This document shows, piece after piece, positions 1 through 9,667 of a DNA stretch of 64,000 nucleotides. Position numbers and translations under genes: made by a program. The notes beneath the pieces were generated by a model. That model had not been told where the DNA came from and ran no database searches. It worked only from the letters and a program-made list of their open reading frames with translations. How positions within the stretch are numbered: position 1 is the first letter of the stretch; every line of letters starts with the position of its first letter. Source of the DNA: Pseudomonas nunensis (GTDB taxonomy: Bacteria > Pseudomonadota > Gammaproteobacteria > Pseudomonadales > Pseudomonadaceae); contig NZ_CP101125.1 in NCBI RefSeq assembly GCF_024296925.1, positions 4,156,501 through 4,220,500 on the forward strand. Direction: 5' to 3'.

Positions 1-144
1 ATTATTTTTCCGGTGTTCGCGGTGGTGATTGGCGCCTGGTACGAGGGACAGAGTATTTCGCGGGAGCTGATGATTTACTCGGCGGTGTTGCTGGCGGGGT
101 TTGCCATCACCAAATTACCGGTCGAGAAATGGCTCAAAACCTGA
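1..144 (+). CDS. C-terminal end of an EamA/DMT-type transporter (partial)
   Basis: The reading frame is open from the first base of the window and stops at TGA 142-144, giving the last 47 residues of a larger protein. Two hydrophobic stretches (starting IIFPVFAVVIG and MIYSAVLLAGFAI) separated by a short polar turn with a WYEG motif, and a short basic tail, are typical of the last helices of EamA-family drug/metabolite transporters. The substrate cannot be told. The gene begins outside the window, and a REP hairpin follows its stop directly. Confidence 0.6.
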   Translation: MIFPVFAVVIGAWYEGQSISRELMIYSAVLLAGFAITKLPVEKWLKT

Positions 145-152
145 ACACGCCC

Positions 153-224
153 CCTGTAGGAGCCAGGCTTGCCGGCGAAGGCGCCATTAAGTACGCCTTC
201 GCCGGCAAGCCTGGCTCCTACAGG
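153..224. repeat. REP/REPIN-type inverted repeat (GCCGGCGAAGGCG variety)
   Basis: CCTGTAGGAGCCAGGCTTG and its reverse complement form a near-perfect hairpin of about 30 bp per arm, lying between two convergent genes. It is one of about 20 such elements in the window and a variant of the TGTAGGAGC family seen elsewhere. It may also act as a transcription terminator. Confidence 0.85.
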
Positions 225-231
225 ATTTAGG

Positions 232-1716
232 TCAGATCACGAACAGGTCGACAAACCGGTTAACCGGCGTTGCTTCCAGCGCAGCCTGATCCTTGCACAA
301 GGCAAAAATTTCGGCGCTGCGCTGACCGGTGAAGCGTGTCGCCAGGTTGGCCTTGAACTTGTCTTCCAGCAGCGGAATGCCATCGGCACGGCGACGGCGA
401 TGGCCGATCGGGTACTCGACCACCACGTTCTCGGTGCTGGAGCCGTCCTTGAAAAACACCTGGATCGCATTGGCGATGGAACGCTTGTCGGCTTCCAGGT
501 ATTCGCGAGTGAAACGCGGCTCCTCGACGATGACCATTTTTTCCCGCAGCACGTCGATGATCGGATGGGCGGTATGGAAATCGTCTTCGTATTGCTCGGC
601 CACCAGATTGCCGAAGGCCAGCGGCACGGCGGTCATGTATTGGATGCAGTGATCGCGGTCGGCGGCATTGGCCAAGGGTCCGACCTTGGAAATGATACGG
701 ATCGCCGATTCGTGGGTGGTGATGACGATCCTGTCAATTTCGTGCAGGCGATTGCGGACCTGCGGGTGCAGGGTCACAGCCGCTTCACACGCGGTCTGCG
801 CGTGGAACTCGGCGGGGAAGCTGATTTTGAACAGCACGTTTTCCATCACGTAGCTGCCGTACTGGCGAGAGAAGCTGAACGCGCGTTTGTCGTCGGGCTT
901 GAGCGCCAGATCGTTATTGGTATGGCTGAACAACACGTCATAGAAGCCCCACTGCTTGGCGGTCAGTACGCCGGGGATGCCCATCTCGCCACGCATCGCA
1001 ATGTCCGCCAGACGCACGCCTCGGCTGGAGGCATCACCGGCGGCCCAGGATTTGCGCGACCCGGCGTTCGGCGCATGACGATAAGTGCGCAGCGCCTGGC
1101 CATCGGCAAAGGCATGGGACAGCGCCGACAGCAACTGCTCACGATTGGCGCCCATGAGTTTGGCGGTGACGGCGGTCGAGGCGACTTTCACCAGCAGCAC
1201 GTGATCGAGGCCTACACGGTTGAAGGAGTTTTCCAGCGCGATCACGCCCTGAATCTCGTGGGCCATGATCATTGCTTCGAGCACCGCACGGATCGTCAGC
1301 GGCGCATCGCCATTGGCCAGGCGCTTTTGCGACAGGTGATCCGCCACCGCGAGAATCCCGCCGAGGTTATCCGACGGATGACCCCACTCGGCGGCGAGCC
1401 AGGTGTCGTTGTAGTCGAGCCAGCGCACGATGCAGCCGATGTCCCACGCAGCCTTGACCGGGTCGAGACGGAAACTGGTGCCAGGCACACGGGCGCCGAA
1501 CGGGACGACGGTGCCTTCGACGATCGGGCCCAGGTGTTTGGTGCATTCGGGAAAGCGCAGGGCCAGCAGGCCACAGCCGAGGGTGTCCATCAGGCAGTTG
1601 CGGGCGGTATCGAGTGCTTCGGTGGACTCGATCTTGAAGTTGAGGACGTAGTCAGCGATGTCCTGCAGGACCGTGTCGTAGTCGGGGCGGTTGTTCAGAT
1701 CGACGTTGGCGCTCAT
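232..1716 (-). CDS. prpD: 2-methylcitrate dehydratase PrpD
   Basis: The 494-residue protein matches the MmgE/PrpD family over its full length (N-terminal [19 protein letters not shown], then the conserved [19 protein letters not shown] stretch and a C-terminal IGHRRRR segment). PrpD dehydrates 2-methylcitrate in the propionate-degrading methylcitrate cycle. It is the last gene of the operon read from the regulator at 8.8 kb. The operon also encodes AcnD/PrpF, which perform the same dehydration by another route; carrying both is common in Pseudomonas. The ATG start has the usual family N-terminus. A 150-bp gap containing a REP hairpin separates it from prpF. Confidence 0.95.
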   Translation of the reverse strand: MSANVDLNNRPDYDTVLQDIADYVLNFKIESTEALDTARNCLMDTLGCGLLALRFPECTKHLGPIVEGTVVPFGARVPGTSFRLDPVKAAWDIGCIVRWLDYNDTWLAAEWGHPSDNLGGILAVADHLSQKRLANGDAPLTIRAVLEAMIMAHEIQGVIALENSFNRVGLDHVLLVKVASTAVTAKLMGANREQLLSALSHAFADGQALRTYRHAPNAGSRKSWAAGDASSRGVRLADIAMRGEMGIPGVLTAKQWGFYDVLFSHTNNDLALKPDDKRAFSFSRQYGSYVMENVLFKISFPAEFHAQTACEAAVTLHPQVRNRLHEIDRIVITTHESAIRIISKVGPLANAADRDHCIQYMTAVPLAFGNLVAEQYEDDFHTAHPIIDVLREKMVIVEEPRFTREYLEADKRSIANAIQVFFKDGSSTENVVVEYPIGHRRRRADGIPLLEDKFKANLATRFTGQRSAEIFALCKDQAALEATPVNRFVDLFVI

Positions 1717-1767
1717 GTTCGATTCACTCGGTTAGTGCTTCGTTGATGGGACCTCGGTTCAGGGCAA

Positions 1768-1853
1768 TGTAGGAGCTGCCGAAGGCTGCGATCTTTTGAT
1801 CTTGATCCTAAAAAAGCAAAATCAAAAGATCGCAGCCTTCGGCAGCTCCTACA
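1768..1853. repeat. REP-type hairpin (ATCGCAGCCTTCGGCAGCTCC family)
   Basis: The arms TGTAGGAGCTGCCGAAGGC and its complement, extended by GATCTTTTGAT, form a strong hairpin between prpF and prpD. The same 'gatcgcagcc...agctcctaca' family recurs at 7.1 kb and 57.1 kb, with a half copy at 44.4 kb. A hairpin inside an operon could stabilise the upstream mRNA or attenuate prpD. Confidence 0.85.
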
Positions 1854-1866
1854 GGGGTTGTGTTGG

Positions 1867-3057
1867 TTAGAAAGAATCGCCAGGAATACGCACGAACCCT
1901 TCCATCAACACCCGCGCACTGCGGCTCATGATGGCCTTGTTCACGGTCCACTCACCGTTCACCTGACTGGCCTCGGCACCCACGCGCAACGTCCCGGACG
2001 GATGCCCGAAACGCACCGCATTGCGTTCCACACCACCCGCCGCCAGGTTCACCAACGTTCCGGAAATCGCCGCTGCGGTGCCAATCGCCACCGCCGCCGT
2101 GCCCATCATCGCGTGGTGCAATTTGCCCATCGACAGCGCACGCACCAGCAGGTCCACATCACCTGCCGCAATCGGCTTGCCGCTGGACGCGACGTAGTCC
2201 GCAGGCTTGGCCACGAACGCCACTTTCGGTGTGTGCTGCCGCTTGGCCGCTTCGTCCAAGTCCTTGATCAGGCCCATGCGCAACGCGCCGTAGGCACGGA
2301 TGGTTTCGAACATCGCCAGGGCTTTCGGGTCGCTGTTGATTGCGCCCTGCAACTCGGTGCCTGTGTAGCCGATGTCTTCAGCGTTGATAAAAATCGTCGG
2401 GATGCCGGCATTGATCATGGTCGCCTTGAAGGTGCCGACGCCGGGCACTTCGAGGTCGTCCACCAGGTTGCCGGTAGGGAACATCGAACCGCCGCCACCC
2501 TCTTCTTCCGCCGCCGGGTCCATGAATTCGACCTGCACTTCAGCAGCCGGAAAGGTCACGCCGTCGAGTTCGAAATCACCGGTTTCCTGCACTTCACCGT
2601 TGGTGATCGGCACATGCGCGATGATGGTCTTGCCGATGTTGGCTTGCCACACGCGCACCACGGCAACGCCGTTGTGCGGAATGCGGCTGGCGTCCACCAG
2701 ACCGTTGCTGATGGCGAACGAACCGACTGCCGCCGAGAGGTTGCCGCAATTGCCGCTCCAGTCCACGAAAGGCTTGTCGATGGACACCTGACCGAATAGG
2801 TAATCGACGTCGTGATCAGCCTTGATGCTTTTCGACAGGATCACGGTTTTGCTGGTGCTGGACGTCGCGCCGCCCATGCCGTCGATTTGCTTGTCGTACG
2901 GGTCCGGGCTGCCGATGACGCGCAGCAACAAGGCATCGCGCGCCGGGCCCGGAATCTGTGCCGCTTCGGGCAGGTCTTTCAGGCTGAAGAACACGCCTTT
3001 GCTGGTGCCGCCGCGCATGTAGGTGGCGGGGATTTTGATCTGGGGTGCGTGAGCCAT
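1867..3057 (-). CDS. prpF: 2-methylaconitate cis-trans isomerase PrpF
   Basis: At 396 residues this is the usual PrpF length. The N-terminus carries the family signature KIPATYMRGGTSKGVFF, followed by DGMGGATSSTSKTVI and DWSGNCGNLSAAVG. PrpF isomerises the trans-2-methylaconitate made by AcnD so that aconitase can complete formation of 2-methylisocitrate. It lies 54 bp after acnD on the same strand, as in other acnD-prpF operons. The ATG start is preceded by an AGGAG-type ribosome site. Confidence 0.95.
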   Translation of the reverse strand: MAHAPQIKIPATYMRGGTSKGVFFSLKDLPEAAQIPGPARDALLLRVIGSPDPYDKQIDGMGGATSSTSKTVILSKSIKADHDVDYLFGQVSIDKPFVDWSGNCGNLSAAVGSFAISNGLVDASRIPHNGVAVVRVWQANIGKTIIAHVPITNGEVQETGDFELDGVTFPAAEVQVEFMDPAAEEEGGGGSMFPTGNLVDDLEVPGVGTFKATMINAGIPTIFINAEDIGYTGTELQGAINSDPKALAMFETIRAYGALRMGLIKDLDEAAKRQHTPKVAFVAKPADYVASSGKPIAAGDVDLLVRALSMGKLHHAMMGTAAVAIGTAAAISGTLVNLAAGGVERNAVRFGHPSGTLRVGAEASQVNGEWTVNKAIMSRSARVLMEGFVRIPGDSF

Positions 3058-3111
3058 GGTGCTCCTCTATGGCAAGCAAGGGACTTAAAATCCCCTGCTC
3101 GCACGTCATGA

Positions 3112-5703
3112 TTAAACGGCGACGGCCGATTCAAGGAAGTCCTGGGCAAAGCGCTGCAACACGCCGCCCGCTTCGTAAATCGAGACTTCTTCAGCGGTGT
3201 CGAGGCGGCAAGTCACCGGCACTTCAATGCGCTCGCCATTCAGACGATTGATCACCAACGTCAACTGCGCACGCGGCGTGCGGTCGCCGATCACGTCATA
3301 AGTTTCGCTGCCATCGATGCCTAACGTGTGACGGTCGGTGCCCGGCAAAAACTCCAGTGGCAACACGCCCATGCCCACCAGGTTGGTGCGGTGAATGCGC
3401 TCGAAACCTTCGGCGGCAATCGCTTCAACACCGGCCAGGCGCACGCCTTTCGCCGCCCAGTCCCGCGACGAACCCTGACCGTAGTCGGCGCCGGCAATGA
3501 TGATCAGCGGCTGCTTGCGTTCCATGTAGGTTTCGATGGCTTCCCACATGCGCATGACCTGACCTTCCGGCTCGACGCGGGCCAGCGAACCCTGCTTGAC
3601 CTTGCCGTTTTCCCGGACCATTTCATTGAACAGTTTCGGGTTGGCAAAGGTCGCGCGCTGCGCGGTCAAGTGGTCGCCACGGTGGGTTGCGTAAGAGTTG
3701 AAGTCCTCTTCCGGCAAGCCCATTTTCGCCAGGTATTCACCGGCGGCGCTGTCGAGCATGATCGCGTTGGATGGCGACAGGTGATCGGTGGTGATGTTGT
3801 CCGGCAGCACCGCCAGCGGGCGCATGCCCTTGAGCGGACGCGCGCCGGCCAGCGCGCCTTCCCAGTACGGCGGACGGCGGATGTAGGTGCTCATCTCGCG
3901 CCAGTCGTACAGCGGCGTGACTTTCGGGCCGGTATCTTCGTGGATGGCGAACATCGGAATGTAGACCTGACGGAACTGCTCCGGCTTCACCGAGACTTTC
4001 ACCACGGCGTCGATTTCTTCGTCGCTCGGCCAGATGTCTTTCAGGCGAATTTCTTTGCCATCGACCACGCCCAGCACGTCTTTTTCGATGTCGAAACGGA
4101 TGGTCCCGGCGATGGCGTAAGCCACCACCAGCGGCGGTGAAGCGAGGAACGCATTCTTGGCGTACGGGTGAATCCGCCCGTCGAAGTTACGGTTGCCGGA
4201 AAGCACAGCGGTCGCATACAAATCGCGGTCGATGATCTCTTGCTGGATCACCGGATCCAGTGCGCCAGACATGCCGTTGCAGGTGGTGCAAGCGAACGCG
4301 ACGATGCCGAAGCCGAGCTGTTCGAGTTCGCTGGTCAGCCCCGCTTCGTCAAGGTACAGCGCGACGGTTTTCGAGCCCGGCGCCAGGGACGATTTGACCC
4401 AAGGCTTACGGGTCAATCCGAGCTTGTTGGCATTGCGCGCCAGCAGGCCGGCGGCGATGACGTTGCGCGGGTTGCTGGTGTTGGTGCAACTGGTGATGGC
4501 GGCGATGATCACCGCGCCGTCCGGCATCTGGCCAGGCACTTCGGTCCACTGGCCGGAGATGCCTTGGGCGGCAAGGTCCGACGTCGCGACGCGAGCGTGC
4601 GGGTTGCTCGGGCCGGCCATGTTGCGCACCACAGAGGACAGGTCGAAGCTCAAGCCGCGCTCGTATTGCGCGCCCTTCAGGCTGTCAGCCCACAGGCCGG
4701 TGGTCTTGGCGTAGTTCTCGACAAGCGCTACCTGCTCGTCTTCACGGCCGGTGAGTTTGAGGTAGTCGATGGTCTGCTGATCAATGTAGAACATCGCGGC
4801 AGTGGCGCCGTATTCCGGGGCCATGTTGGAGATGGTTGCGCGGTCGCCGAGGGTCAGCGCCGAAGCGCCTTCACCGAAGAATTCAAGCCACGCGCCGACG
4901 ACTTTCTGTTTACGCAAAAACTCGGTCAGCGCCAGCACCATGTCGGTGGCGGTGATGCCCGGTTGCAGCTTGCCGGTCAGTTCAACGCCGACACTTTCTG
5001 GCAGGCGCATCCACGACGCGCGACCGAGCATCACGCTCTCGGCTTCCAGACCACCAACGCCGATGGCGATCACGCCCAGGGCATCGACGTGCGGGGTGTG
5101 GCTGTCGGTGCCGACGCAGGTATCGGGGAACGCAACGCCGTCACGCACCTGGATCACCGGAGACATTTTCTCCAGGTTGATCTGGTGCATGATCCCGTTG
5201 CCCGGCGGAATCACATCAACGTTCTTGAAGGCTTTTTTGGTCCAGTTGATGAAGTGGAAACGGTCTTCGTTGCGACGGTCTTCGATGGCGCGGTTCTTCT
5301 CGAACGCCTCCGGATCAAAGCCACCGCGCTCGACGGCCAGGGAGTGATCGACGATCAACTGCGTCGGCACCACCGGATTCACTTGCGCCGGGTCGCCACC
5401 TTGCAGGGCGATGGCGTCGCGCAGGCCGGCGAGGTCGACCAGGGCGGTCTGGCCAAGAATGTCATGGCAGACCACGCGGGCCGGGAACCACGGGAAGTCG
5501 AGGTCGCGCTTGCGCTCGATGAATTGCTTCAGGGAATCGGTGAGCGTGGCCGGGTCGCAGCGACGCACCAGGTTTTCCGCGAGCACGCGGGAGGTGTACG
5601 GCAGGGTGTCATAGGCGCCAGGCTGGATCGCTTCGACCGCCGCACGGACGTCGAAATAATCCAGATGGCTGCCGGGCAGCGGTTTGCGGAATTCTGTGTT
5701 CAT
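3112..5703 (-). CDS. acnD: Fe/S-dependent 2-methylisocitrate dehydratase AcnD
   Basis: An aconitase-superfamily enzyme of 863 residues. The three 4Fe-4S ligands are visible at Cys406 (TSCTNTS) and Cys472/Cys475 (ACTTCNG). The swivel domain with GADYGQGSSRDWAAKG follows in the C-terminal quarter. AcnD dehydrates 2-methylcitrate to trans-2-methylaconitate, which needs PrpF next door. It lies between prpC and prpF, so methylcitrate-specific AcnD is a better call than housekeeping AcnA. A REP hairpin fills the gap to prpC. Confidence 0.95.
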   Translation of the reverse strand: MNTEFRKPLPGSHLDYFDVRAAVEAIQPGAYDTLPYTSRVLAENLVRRCDPATLTDSLKQFIERKRDLDFPWFPARVVCHDILGQTALVDLAGLRDAIALQGGDPAQVNPVVPTQLIVDHSLAVERGGFDPEAFEKNRAIEDRRNEDRFHFINWTKKAFKNVDVIPPGNGIMHQINLEKMSPVIQVRDGVAFPDTCVGTDSHTPHVDALGVIAIGVGGLEAESVMLGRASWMRLPESVGVELTGKLQPGITATDMVLALTEFLRKQKVVGAWLEFFGEGASALTLGDRATISNMAPEYGATAAMFYIDQQTIDYLKLTGREDEQVALVENYAKTTGLWADSLKGAQYERGLSFDLSSVVRNMAGPSNPHARVATSDLAAQGISGQWTEVPGQMPDGAVIIAAITSCTNTSNPRNVIAAGLLARNANKLGLTRKPWVKSSLAPGSKTVALYLDEAGLTSELEQLGFGIVAFACTTCNGMSGALDPVIQQEIIDRDLYATAVLSGNRNFDGRIHPYAKNAFLASPPLVVAYAIAGTIRFDIEKDVLGVVDGKEIRLKDIWPSDEEIDAVVKVSVKPEQFRQVYIPMFAIHEDTGPKVTPLYDWREMSTYIRRPPYWEGALAGARPLKGMRPLAVLPDNITTDHLSPSNAIMLDSAAGEYLAKMGLPEEDFNSYATHRGDHLTAQRATFANPKLFNEMVRENGKVKQGSLARVEPEGQVMRMWEAIETYMERKQPLIIIAGADYGQGSSRDWAAKGVRLAGVEAIAAEGFERIHRTNLVGMGVLPLEFLPGTDRHTLGIDGSETYDVIGDRTPRAQLTLVINRLNGERIEVPVTCRLDTAEEVSIYEAGGVLQRFAQDFLESAVAV

Positions 5704-5776
5704 CGGTCAGGACTCGGTCACGGTAGTTGCAAAAGGGTGGGGCCTGGCTTCGGGACTGAATTGAAACCGGATCAAA

Positions 5777-5866
5777 TGTGGGAGCGGGCTTGCTCGCGAA
5801 AGCGGTGTATCAGTCGACATCAATGTTGGATGTCAGTCCGTCTTCGCGAGCAAGCCCGCTCCCACA
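5777..5866. repeat. REPIN (TGTGGGAGCGGGCTTGCTCGCGAA family)
   Basis: Two inverted REP units face each other around a loop that carries a weaker internal inverted repeat (tcagtcgacat...atgtcagt). This is the most frequent hairpin family in the window, with eight copies. It sits inside the prp operon between prpC and acnD. Confidence 0.9.
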
Positions 5867-5909
5867 GGGGTTTGCGGTTTATTCAGCAACCCGCGCTGGC
5901 CGCCACCGG

Positions 5910-7037
5910 TCAGCGTTGTTCGATTGGCACGAACTTGCGCTGTTCGACGCCGACGTATTCGGCGCTCGGGCGGATGATGCGGTTGTTGGCACGTTGTTCG
6001 AACACATGCGCGGCCCAGCCGGTCAGGCGCGAGCAGACGAAAATCGGTGTGAACAATTTGGTCGGAATGCCCATGAAGTGGTACGTCGACGCATGGTAGA
6101 AGTCGGCGTTCGGGAACAGTTTCTTTTGCTCCCACATGGTTTTGTCGATGGCTTCGGAAACCGGGAACAACACGGTGTCTCCGACTTCGTCCGCGAGTTT
6201 TTTCGACCAGCCCTTGATCACCTCGTTGCGCGGATCGTTGTCCTTATAGATCGCGTGACCGAAGCCCATGATCTTGTCCTTGCGCTCGAGCATGCCGAGG
6301 GTGCCTTTGATCGCCTCTTCCGGCGACTTGAAGCGCTCGATCATTTCCATCGCTGCTTCGTTGGCGCCGCCGTGCAACGGACCGCGCAGGGAACCGATGG
6401 CGGCGGTGATGCAGGAGAACATGTCCGACAGGGTCGACGCGCAGACACGGGCGGTGAAGGTCGAAGCGTTGAACTCGTGTTCCGCATAGAGGATCAGCGA
6501 CACGTTCATCACTTTGACGTGCAGGTCGCTCGGCTTCTTGTCGTGCAGCAAGTGCAGGAAGTGGCCGCCAATTGTCTGTTCGTCGGTCACGCAATTGATG
6601 CGTTTACCGTCGTGGCTGAAGCGATACCAGTAACACATGATCGCCGGGAAGGCGGCCAGCAGGCGGTCGGTGACATCGTGTTGTGCGCCGAAGTCTTTTT
6701 CCGGCTCGATGTTGCCCAGGAACGAGCAACCGGTGCGCATCACGTCCATCGGGTGGGCATCGGCGGGGATGCGTTCCAGCACTTCTTTGAGCGCTTGCGG
6801 CAGGTCGCGCAGCTTGCTCAGTTTGTCGATGTAGCCTGCCAATTGCGTTTTGGTCGGCAGTTCGCCGTACAGCAGCAGGTAGGCGACTTCTTCGAACTGC
6901 GCGTCAGCCGCCAGTTCGCGAACGTCATAGCCACGATAGGTCAGGCCTGCGCCGGACTGGCCCACGGTGGACAGTGCGGTTTGCCCGGCAACCTGGCCAC
7001 GGAGCCCGGCGCCACTGAGTACTTTTGCTTCGGCCAT
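5910..7037 (-). CDS. prpC: 2-methylcitrate synthase PrpC
   Basis: A citrate-synthase-fold protein that condenses propionyl-CoA with oxaloacetate. Family motifs are clear: SLRGPLHGGANEAAMEM with a catalytic histidine, MGFGHAIYKDNDPR, and the C-terminal RLTGWAAHVFEQ...RIIRPSAEYVG. The ATG at 7037 is preferred over the in-frame TTG at 7049, because GGAG lies just upstream of the ATG at correct spacing. It gives MAEAKVLSGAGLRG, the usual start, and 375 residues. Its position between prpB and acnD supports methylcitrate rather than citrate synthase. Confidence 0.95.
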   Translation of the reverse strand: MAEAKVLSGAGLRGQVAGQTALSTVGQSGAGLTYRGYDVRELAADAQFEEVAYLLLYGELPTKTQLAGYIDKLSKLRDLPQALKEVLERIPADAHPMDVMRTGCSFLGNIEPEKDFGAQHDVTDRLLAAFPAIMCYWYRFSHDGKRINCVTDEQTIGGHFLHLLHDKKPSDLHVKVMNVSLILYAEHEFNASTFTARVCASTLSDMFSCITAAIGSLRGPLHGGANEAAMEMIERFKSPEEAIKGTLGMLERKDKIMGFGHAIYKDNDPRNEVIKGWSKKLADEVGDTVLFPVSEAIDKTMWEQKKLFPNADFYHASTYHFMGIPTKLFTPIFVCSRLTGWAAHVFEQRANNRIIRPSAEYVGVEQRKFVPIEQR

Positions 7038-7108
7038 TGCTGTCTCCAATCTTGAAATTTTTAGGGAATCGGCAAGTTGTGATTCATCAGGACTTTTGGG
7101 TGTTGCCG

Positions 7109-7205
7109 AAAAGATCGCAGCCTCGTTTCACTCGACAGCTCCTACATTGACCTCGTTCGGCAACAACCTGTAGGAGCTGTCGAGCGGAGCGAGGCTGCGA
7201 TCTTT
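7109..7205. repeat. REP-type hairpin (GATCGCAGCCTCG / GACAGCTCCTACA family)
   Basis: Arms AAAAGATCGCAGCCTCG and complement, with an inner GACAGCTCCTACA pair, enclose a short loop between prpB and prpC. A closely similar element lies at 57142-57235 and a half element at 44356-44398. Confidence 0.85.
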
Positions 7206-7211
7206 TGATCT

Positions 7212-8102
7212 TCATTTTTTCGCGGCAAACAACGCATCGAGCTTCTGCTCGAAGGTGTGGTAGTCGATGCGATCGTAAAGCTCCATGCGGGTTTGCATGG
7301 TGTCGATCACGTTCTGTTGCGTGCCGTCGCGGCGGATCGCGGTGTAGACGTTTTCCGCTGCCTTGTTCATCGCGCGGAACGCCGACAATGGGTATAGCAC
7401 CAGCGACACGTCGGCCGCGGCGAGTTGCTCGGTGGTGAACAACGGCGTCGCACCGAACTCGGTGATGTTGGCCAGGATCGGCGCTTTCACGCGGTTGGCG
7501 AACAGCTTGTACATGTCCAGTTCGGTGATGGCTTCCGGAAAGACCATGTCGGCGCCGGCCTCGATACACGCGGCAGCGCGGTCCAAGGCAGATTCCAGAC
7601 CTTCAACGGCCAACGCATCGGTGCGCGCCATGATCACGAAGCTGTCATCGGTACGGGCATCGACGGCGGCTTTGATGCGGTCGACCATTTCCTGCAGCGA
7701 CACGATCTCTTTATTAGGACGGTGACCGCAGCGCTTGGCGCCGACCTGGTCTTCGATATGAATCGCCGCCGCGCCGAACTTGCTCATCGACTTGACGGTG
7801 CGCGCGACGTTGAACGCCGAGGAACCGAAACCGGTGTCCACGTCCACCAGCAGCGGCAGGTCGCAGACGTCGGTGATGCGGCGCACGTCGGTCAGCACGT
7901 CATCCAGGCCGGTGATCCCTAAGTCCGGTACGCCGAGAGAGCCGGCAGCCACCCCGCCACCCGACAGGTAGATCGCCTTGAAACCGGCGCGCTTGGCCAG
8001 CAGCGCGTGGTTGGCGTTGATCGCGCCGACCACCTGCAAAGGATGCTCGCTGGCGACCGCATCGCGGAAACGCTGGCCTGGAGTGCTCTTGTTGGAACTC
8101 AT
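7212..8102 (-). CDS. prpB: Methylisocitrate lyase PrpB
   Basis: A 296-residue isocitrate-lyase-superfamily enzyme that splits 2-methylisocitrate into succinate and pyruvate. Key elements are the Mg-binding DVDTGFG segment, the catalytic loop KRCGH (Lys123-His127) and the IMARTDA strand. It is the first structural gene of the operon. Its ATG overlaps the stop of the upstream regulator by 4 bp (ATGA), indicating translational coupling. Confidence 0.96.
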   Translation of the reverse strand: MSSNKSTPGQRFRDAVASEHPLQVVGAINANHALLAKRAGFKAIYLSGGGVAAGSLGVPDLGITGLDDVLTDVRRITDVCDLPLLVDVDTGFGSSAFNVARTVKSMSKFGAAAIHIEDQVGAKRCGHRPNKEIVSLQEMVDRIKAAVDARTDDSFVIMARTDALAVEGLESALDRAAACIEAGADMVFPEAITELDMYKLFANRVKAPILANITEFGATPLFTTEQLAAADVSLVLYPLSAFRAMNKAAENVYTAIRRDGTQQNVIDTMQTRMELYDRIDYHTFEQKLDALFAAKK

Positions 8103-8821
8103 GACTCACCTCGTTCAGTGGCTGTCTTAGTGGCGCCGTCCTGGTAGTGACGGGCGATATTGCGTTTGGAGGCGCCAATGTGACGGCGCATCAACAACTC
8201 GGCCAGCTCACCGTCACGGTCGGCGATGGCGTCGAGAATCCGGTGGTGCTCGGCAAAAGCCTGGCGCGGGCGATTGGGTGTGGTGGAAAACTGGATGCGG
8301 TACATGCGCACCAGTTGATACAGCTCGCCGCAGAGCATCTGGGTCAGGGTGCGGTTACCGCTGCCCTGGATGATCCGGTAGTGAAAGTCGAAATCGCCTT
8401 CCTGCTGGTAGTAACCGACACCGGCCTGGAATGCCGCATCGCGCTCATGGGTTTCAAGGACCCGGCGCAGTTCGTCGATTTCTTCGAGGGTCATGCGCTC
8501 GGCGGCCAGGCGACACGCCATGCCTTCCAGGGATTCGCGGATTTCGTAGAGTTCCAGCAACTCGGCGTGGCTCAGGGAAACGACGCGCGCCCCGACGTGC
8601 GGTATGCGCACCAGCAAGCGCTGGCCTTCGAGACGGTGGATTGCTTCGCGCAACGGTCCGCGGCTGATGCCATAGGTGCGGGCCAGCTCCGGCTCGGAGA
8701 TCTTGCTGCCCGGGGCGATCTCGCCCTTGACGATGGCCGCCTGGATGCGCCGGAAGACGTTCTCGGAAAGTGTTTCCGAATCATCCTGCGCAATGACCGG
8801 GGGATCGAGTTGATCCAGCAT
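8099..8821 (-). CDS. pmiR: GntR-family (FCD) regulator of the methylcitrate operon, PmiR-like
   Basis: The 240-residue protein has an N-terminal winged HTH (about residues 20-80, with [19 protein letters not shown]) and a C-terminal FCD ligand-binding domain. The GDFDFHYRI motif and later histidines likely bind metal. This gene directly upstream of prpB, in the same operon, is the arrangement of PmiR of P. aeruginosa, which responds to 2-methylisocitrate; the name is by analogy of family and place. A palindrome adjoins the start codon and a second lies upstream of the promoter, suggesting autoregulation. Confidence 0.85.
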   Translation of the reverse strand: MLDQLDPPVIAQDDSETLSENVFRRIQAAIVKGEIAPGSKISEPELARTYGISRGPLREAIHRLEGQRLLVRIPHVGARVVSLSHAELLELYEIRESLEGMACRLAAERMTLEEIDELRRVLETHERDAAFQAGVGYYQQEGDFDFHYRIIQGSGNRTLTQMLCGELYQLVRMYRIQFSTTPNRPRQAFAEHHRILDAIADRDGELAELLMRRHIGASKRNIARHYQDGATKTATERGES

Positions 8822-8833
8822 ATTGTCGACACC
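8822..8833. promoter_or_regulatory. Putative operator, imperfect copy (ATTGTCGACACC)
   Basis: This site matches 10 of 12 positions of the perfect palindrome ATTGTCGACAAT at 8895-8906 and directly abuts the regulator's start codon. Binding here would block transcription or translation initiation. Operator function is inferred from symmetry, repetition and position. Confidence 0.5.
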
Positions 8834-8852
8834 TTGTTAGCCAATGCGGCAA

Positions 8853-8881
8853 AAACTAGCGAATACAGGCCGTAGAGTCAA
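8853..8881 (-). promoter_or_regulatory. Putative sigma-70 promoter of the prp operon
   Basis: On the minus strand, -35 TTGACT (8876-8881) and -10 TAGTTT (8853-8858) are separated by 17 bp, reading towards the regulator gene. The promoter lies between the two ATTGTCGACA sites. Confidence 0.55.
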
Positions 8882-8894
8882 AGGATAAATAGGC

Positions 8895-8906
8895 ATTGTC
8901 GACAAT
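8895..8906. promoter_or_regulatory. Putative GntR operator, perfect palindrome ATTGTCGACAAT
   Basis: A perfect 12-bp palindrome just upstream of the -35 element. Its centre is 73 bp, about seven helical turns, from the centre of the second copy at 8822-8833, so the two sites face the same side of the DNA and could be bridged by a looped regulator. Confidence 0.55.
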
Positions 8907-9125
8907 CGTCTAATAACCGCCTGCACCATAACGACGCAGCACCCTTGTTTATAGCCCCCTGCCAGCGGTGGCGCCATAAAACCACCGTGCTAGAATGCTG
9001 CCCGCATTTGTTTGTCATTTGCATCTGCACGGCTTGTCATAAATAGCTGATAGGCATACGAGGGAGCTTGCGCAGCGATGCCAGGGCCTTGAATCGAAGT
9101 ACGGACCGCTGCGCACCCAGGATTT

Positions 9126-9662
9126 ATGAGACTCAAGCCCTTCCCCACCTTTCTTTATTTCTTGTTCCTGCCCGGTGTCGCCGCCGCGGGGGAAAAAACC
9201 GTGTACGGCCTCAACGAGTACGCCTCGCTGAACGGCATTGACCTGGAAGTCGCCGCCAAACTCGACACCGGGGCAAAAACCGCGTCCTTGAGTGCTCGCG
9301 ACATCAAACGTTTCAAACGCAATGGCGAATCCTGGGTGCGCTTTTATCTGGCGATCGATGCCGCGCACTCGCACCCGATCGAACGGCCACTGGCCCGGGT
9401 CAGCAAAATCAAGCGCCGGGCCGGTGACTACGACCCGGAAGAAGGCAAGAAGTACACGGCCCGCCCGGTGATCGAGCTGGATATCTGCATGGGTTCGGCG
9501 TTGCGCAGCATCGAAGTGAACCTGACCGACCGCAGCGCCTTCCAATACCCGCTCCTGATCGGCTCCGAAGCCCTCAAACGCTTCGATGCGCTGGTCGACC
9601 CCAGTCTTAAATACGCTGCTGGCAAACCCGCCTGCGCCACCGACGCTCATACCGCAGAGTAA
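9126..9662 (+). CDS. Retropepsin-like aspartic protease (RimB / 'ATP-dependent zinc protease' family), exported
   Basis: The 178-residue protein begins with a signal peptide (hydrophobic core FLYFLFLPGV, likely cleavage after AAA near residue 21). Its core has the single-domain retropepsin motif LDTGAKTASLSA (active-site Asp-Thr-Gly near residue 47). The family is often annotated as ATP-dependent zinc protease although it has neither ATPase nor zinc motifs; its member RimB works with the RimK ligase. Here an ATP-grasp ligase lies two genes downstream, so the protease may cut a peptide linked by that ligase. It is spaced 5 bp from the next gene. Confidence 0.8.
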   Translation: MRLKPFPTFLYFLFLPGVAAAGEKTVYGLNEYASLNGIDLEVAAKLDTGAKTASLSARDIKRFKRNGESWVRFYLAIDAAHSHPIERPLARVSKIKRRAGDYDPEEGKKYTARPVIELDICMGSALRSIEVNLTDRSAFQYPLLIGSEALKRFDALVDPSLKYAAGKPACATDAHTAE

Positions 9663-9667
9663 TTCCA

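Noticed and set aside
169..1746. Long plus-strand open frame (525 codons) opposite prpD
   Set aside because: It is an antisense frame caused by the codon bias of high-GC prpD, begins inside a REP hairpin and has no recognisable protein features.
4168..6099. 643-codon plus-strand open frame opposite acnD and prpC
   Set aside because: Antisense shadow crossing two real genes and a REPIN; composition is typical of a reversed GC-rich frame.
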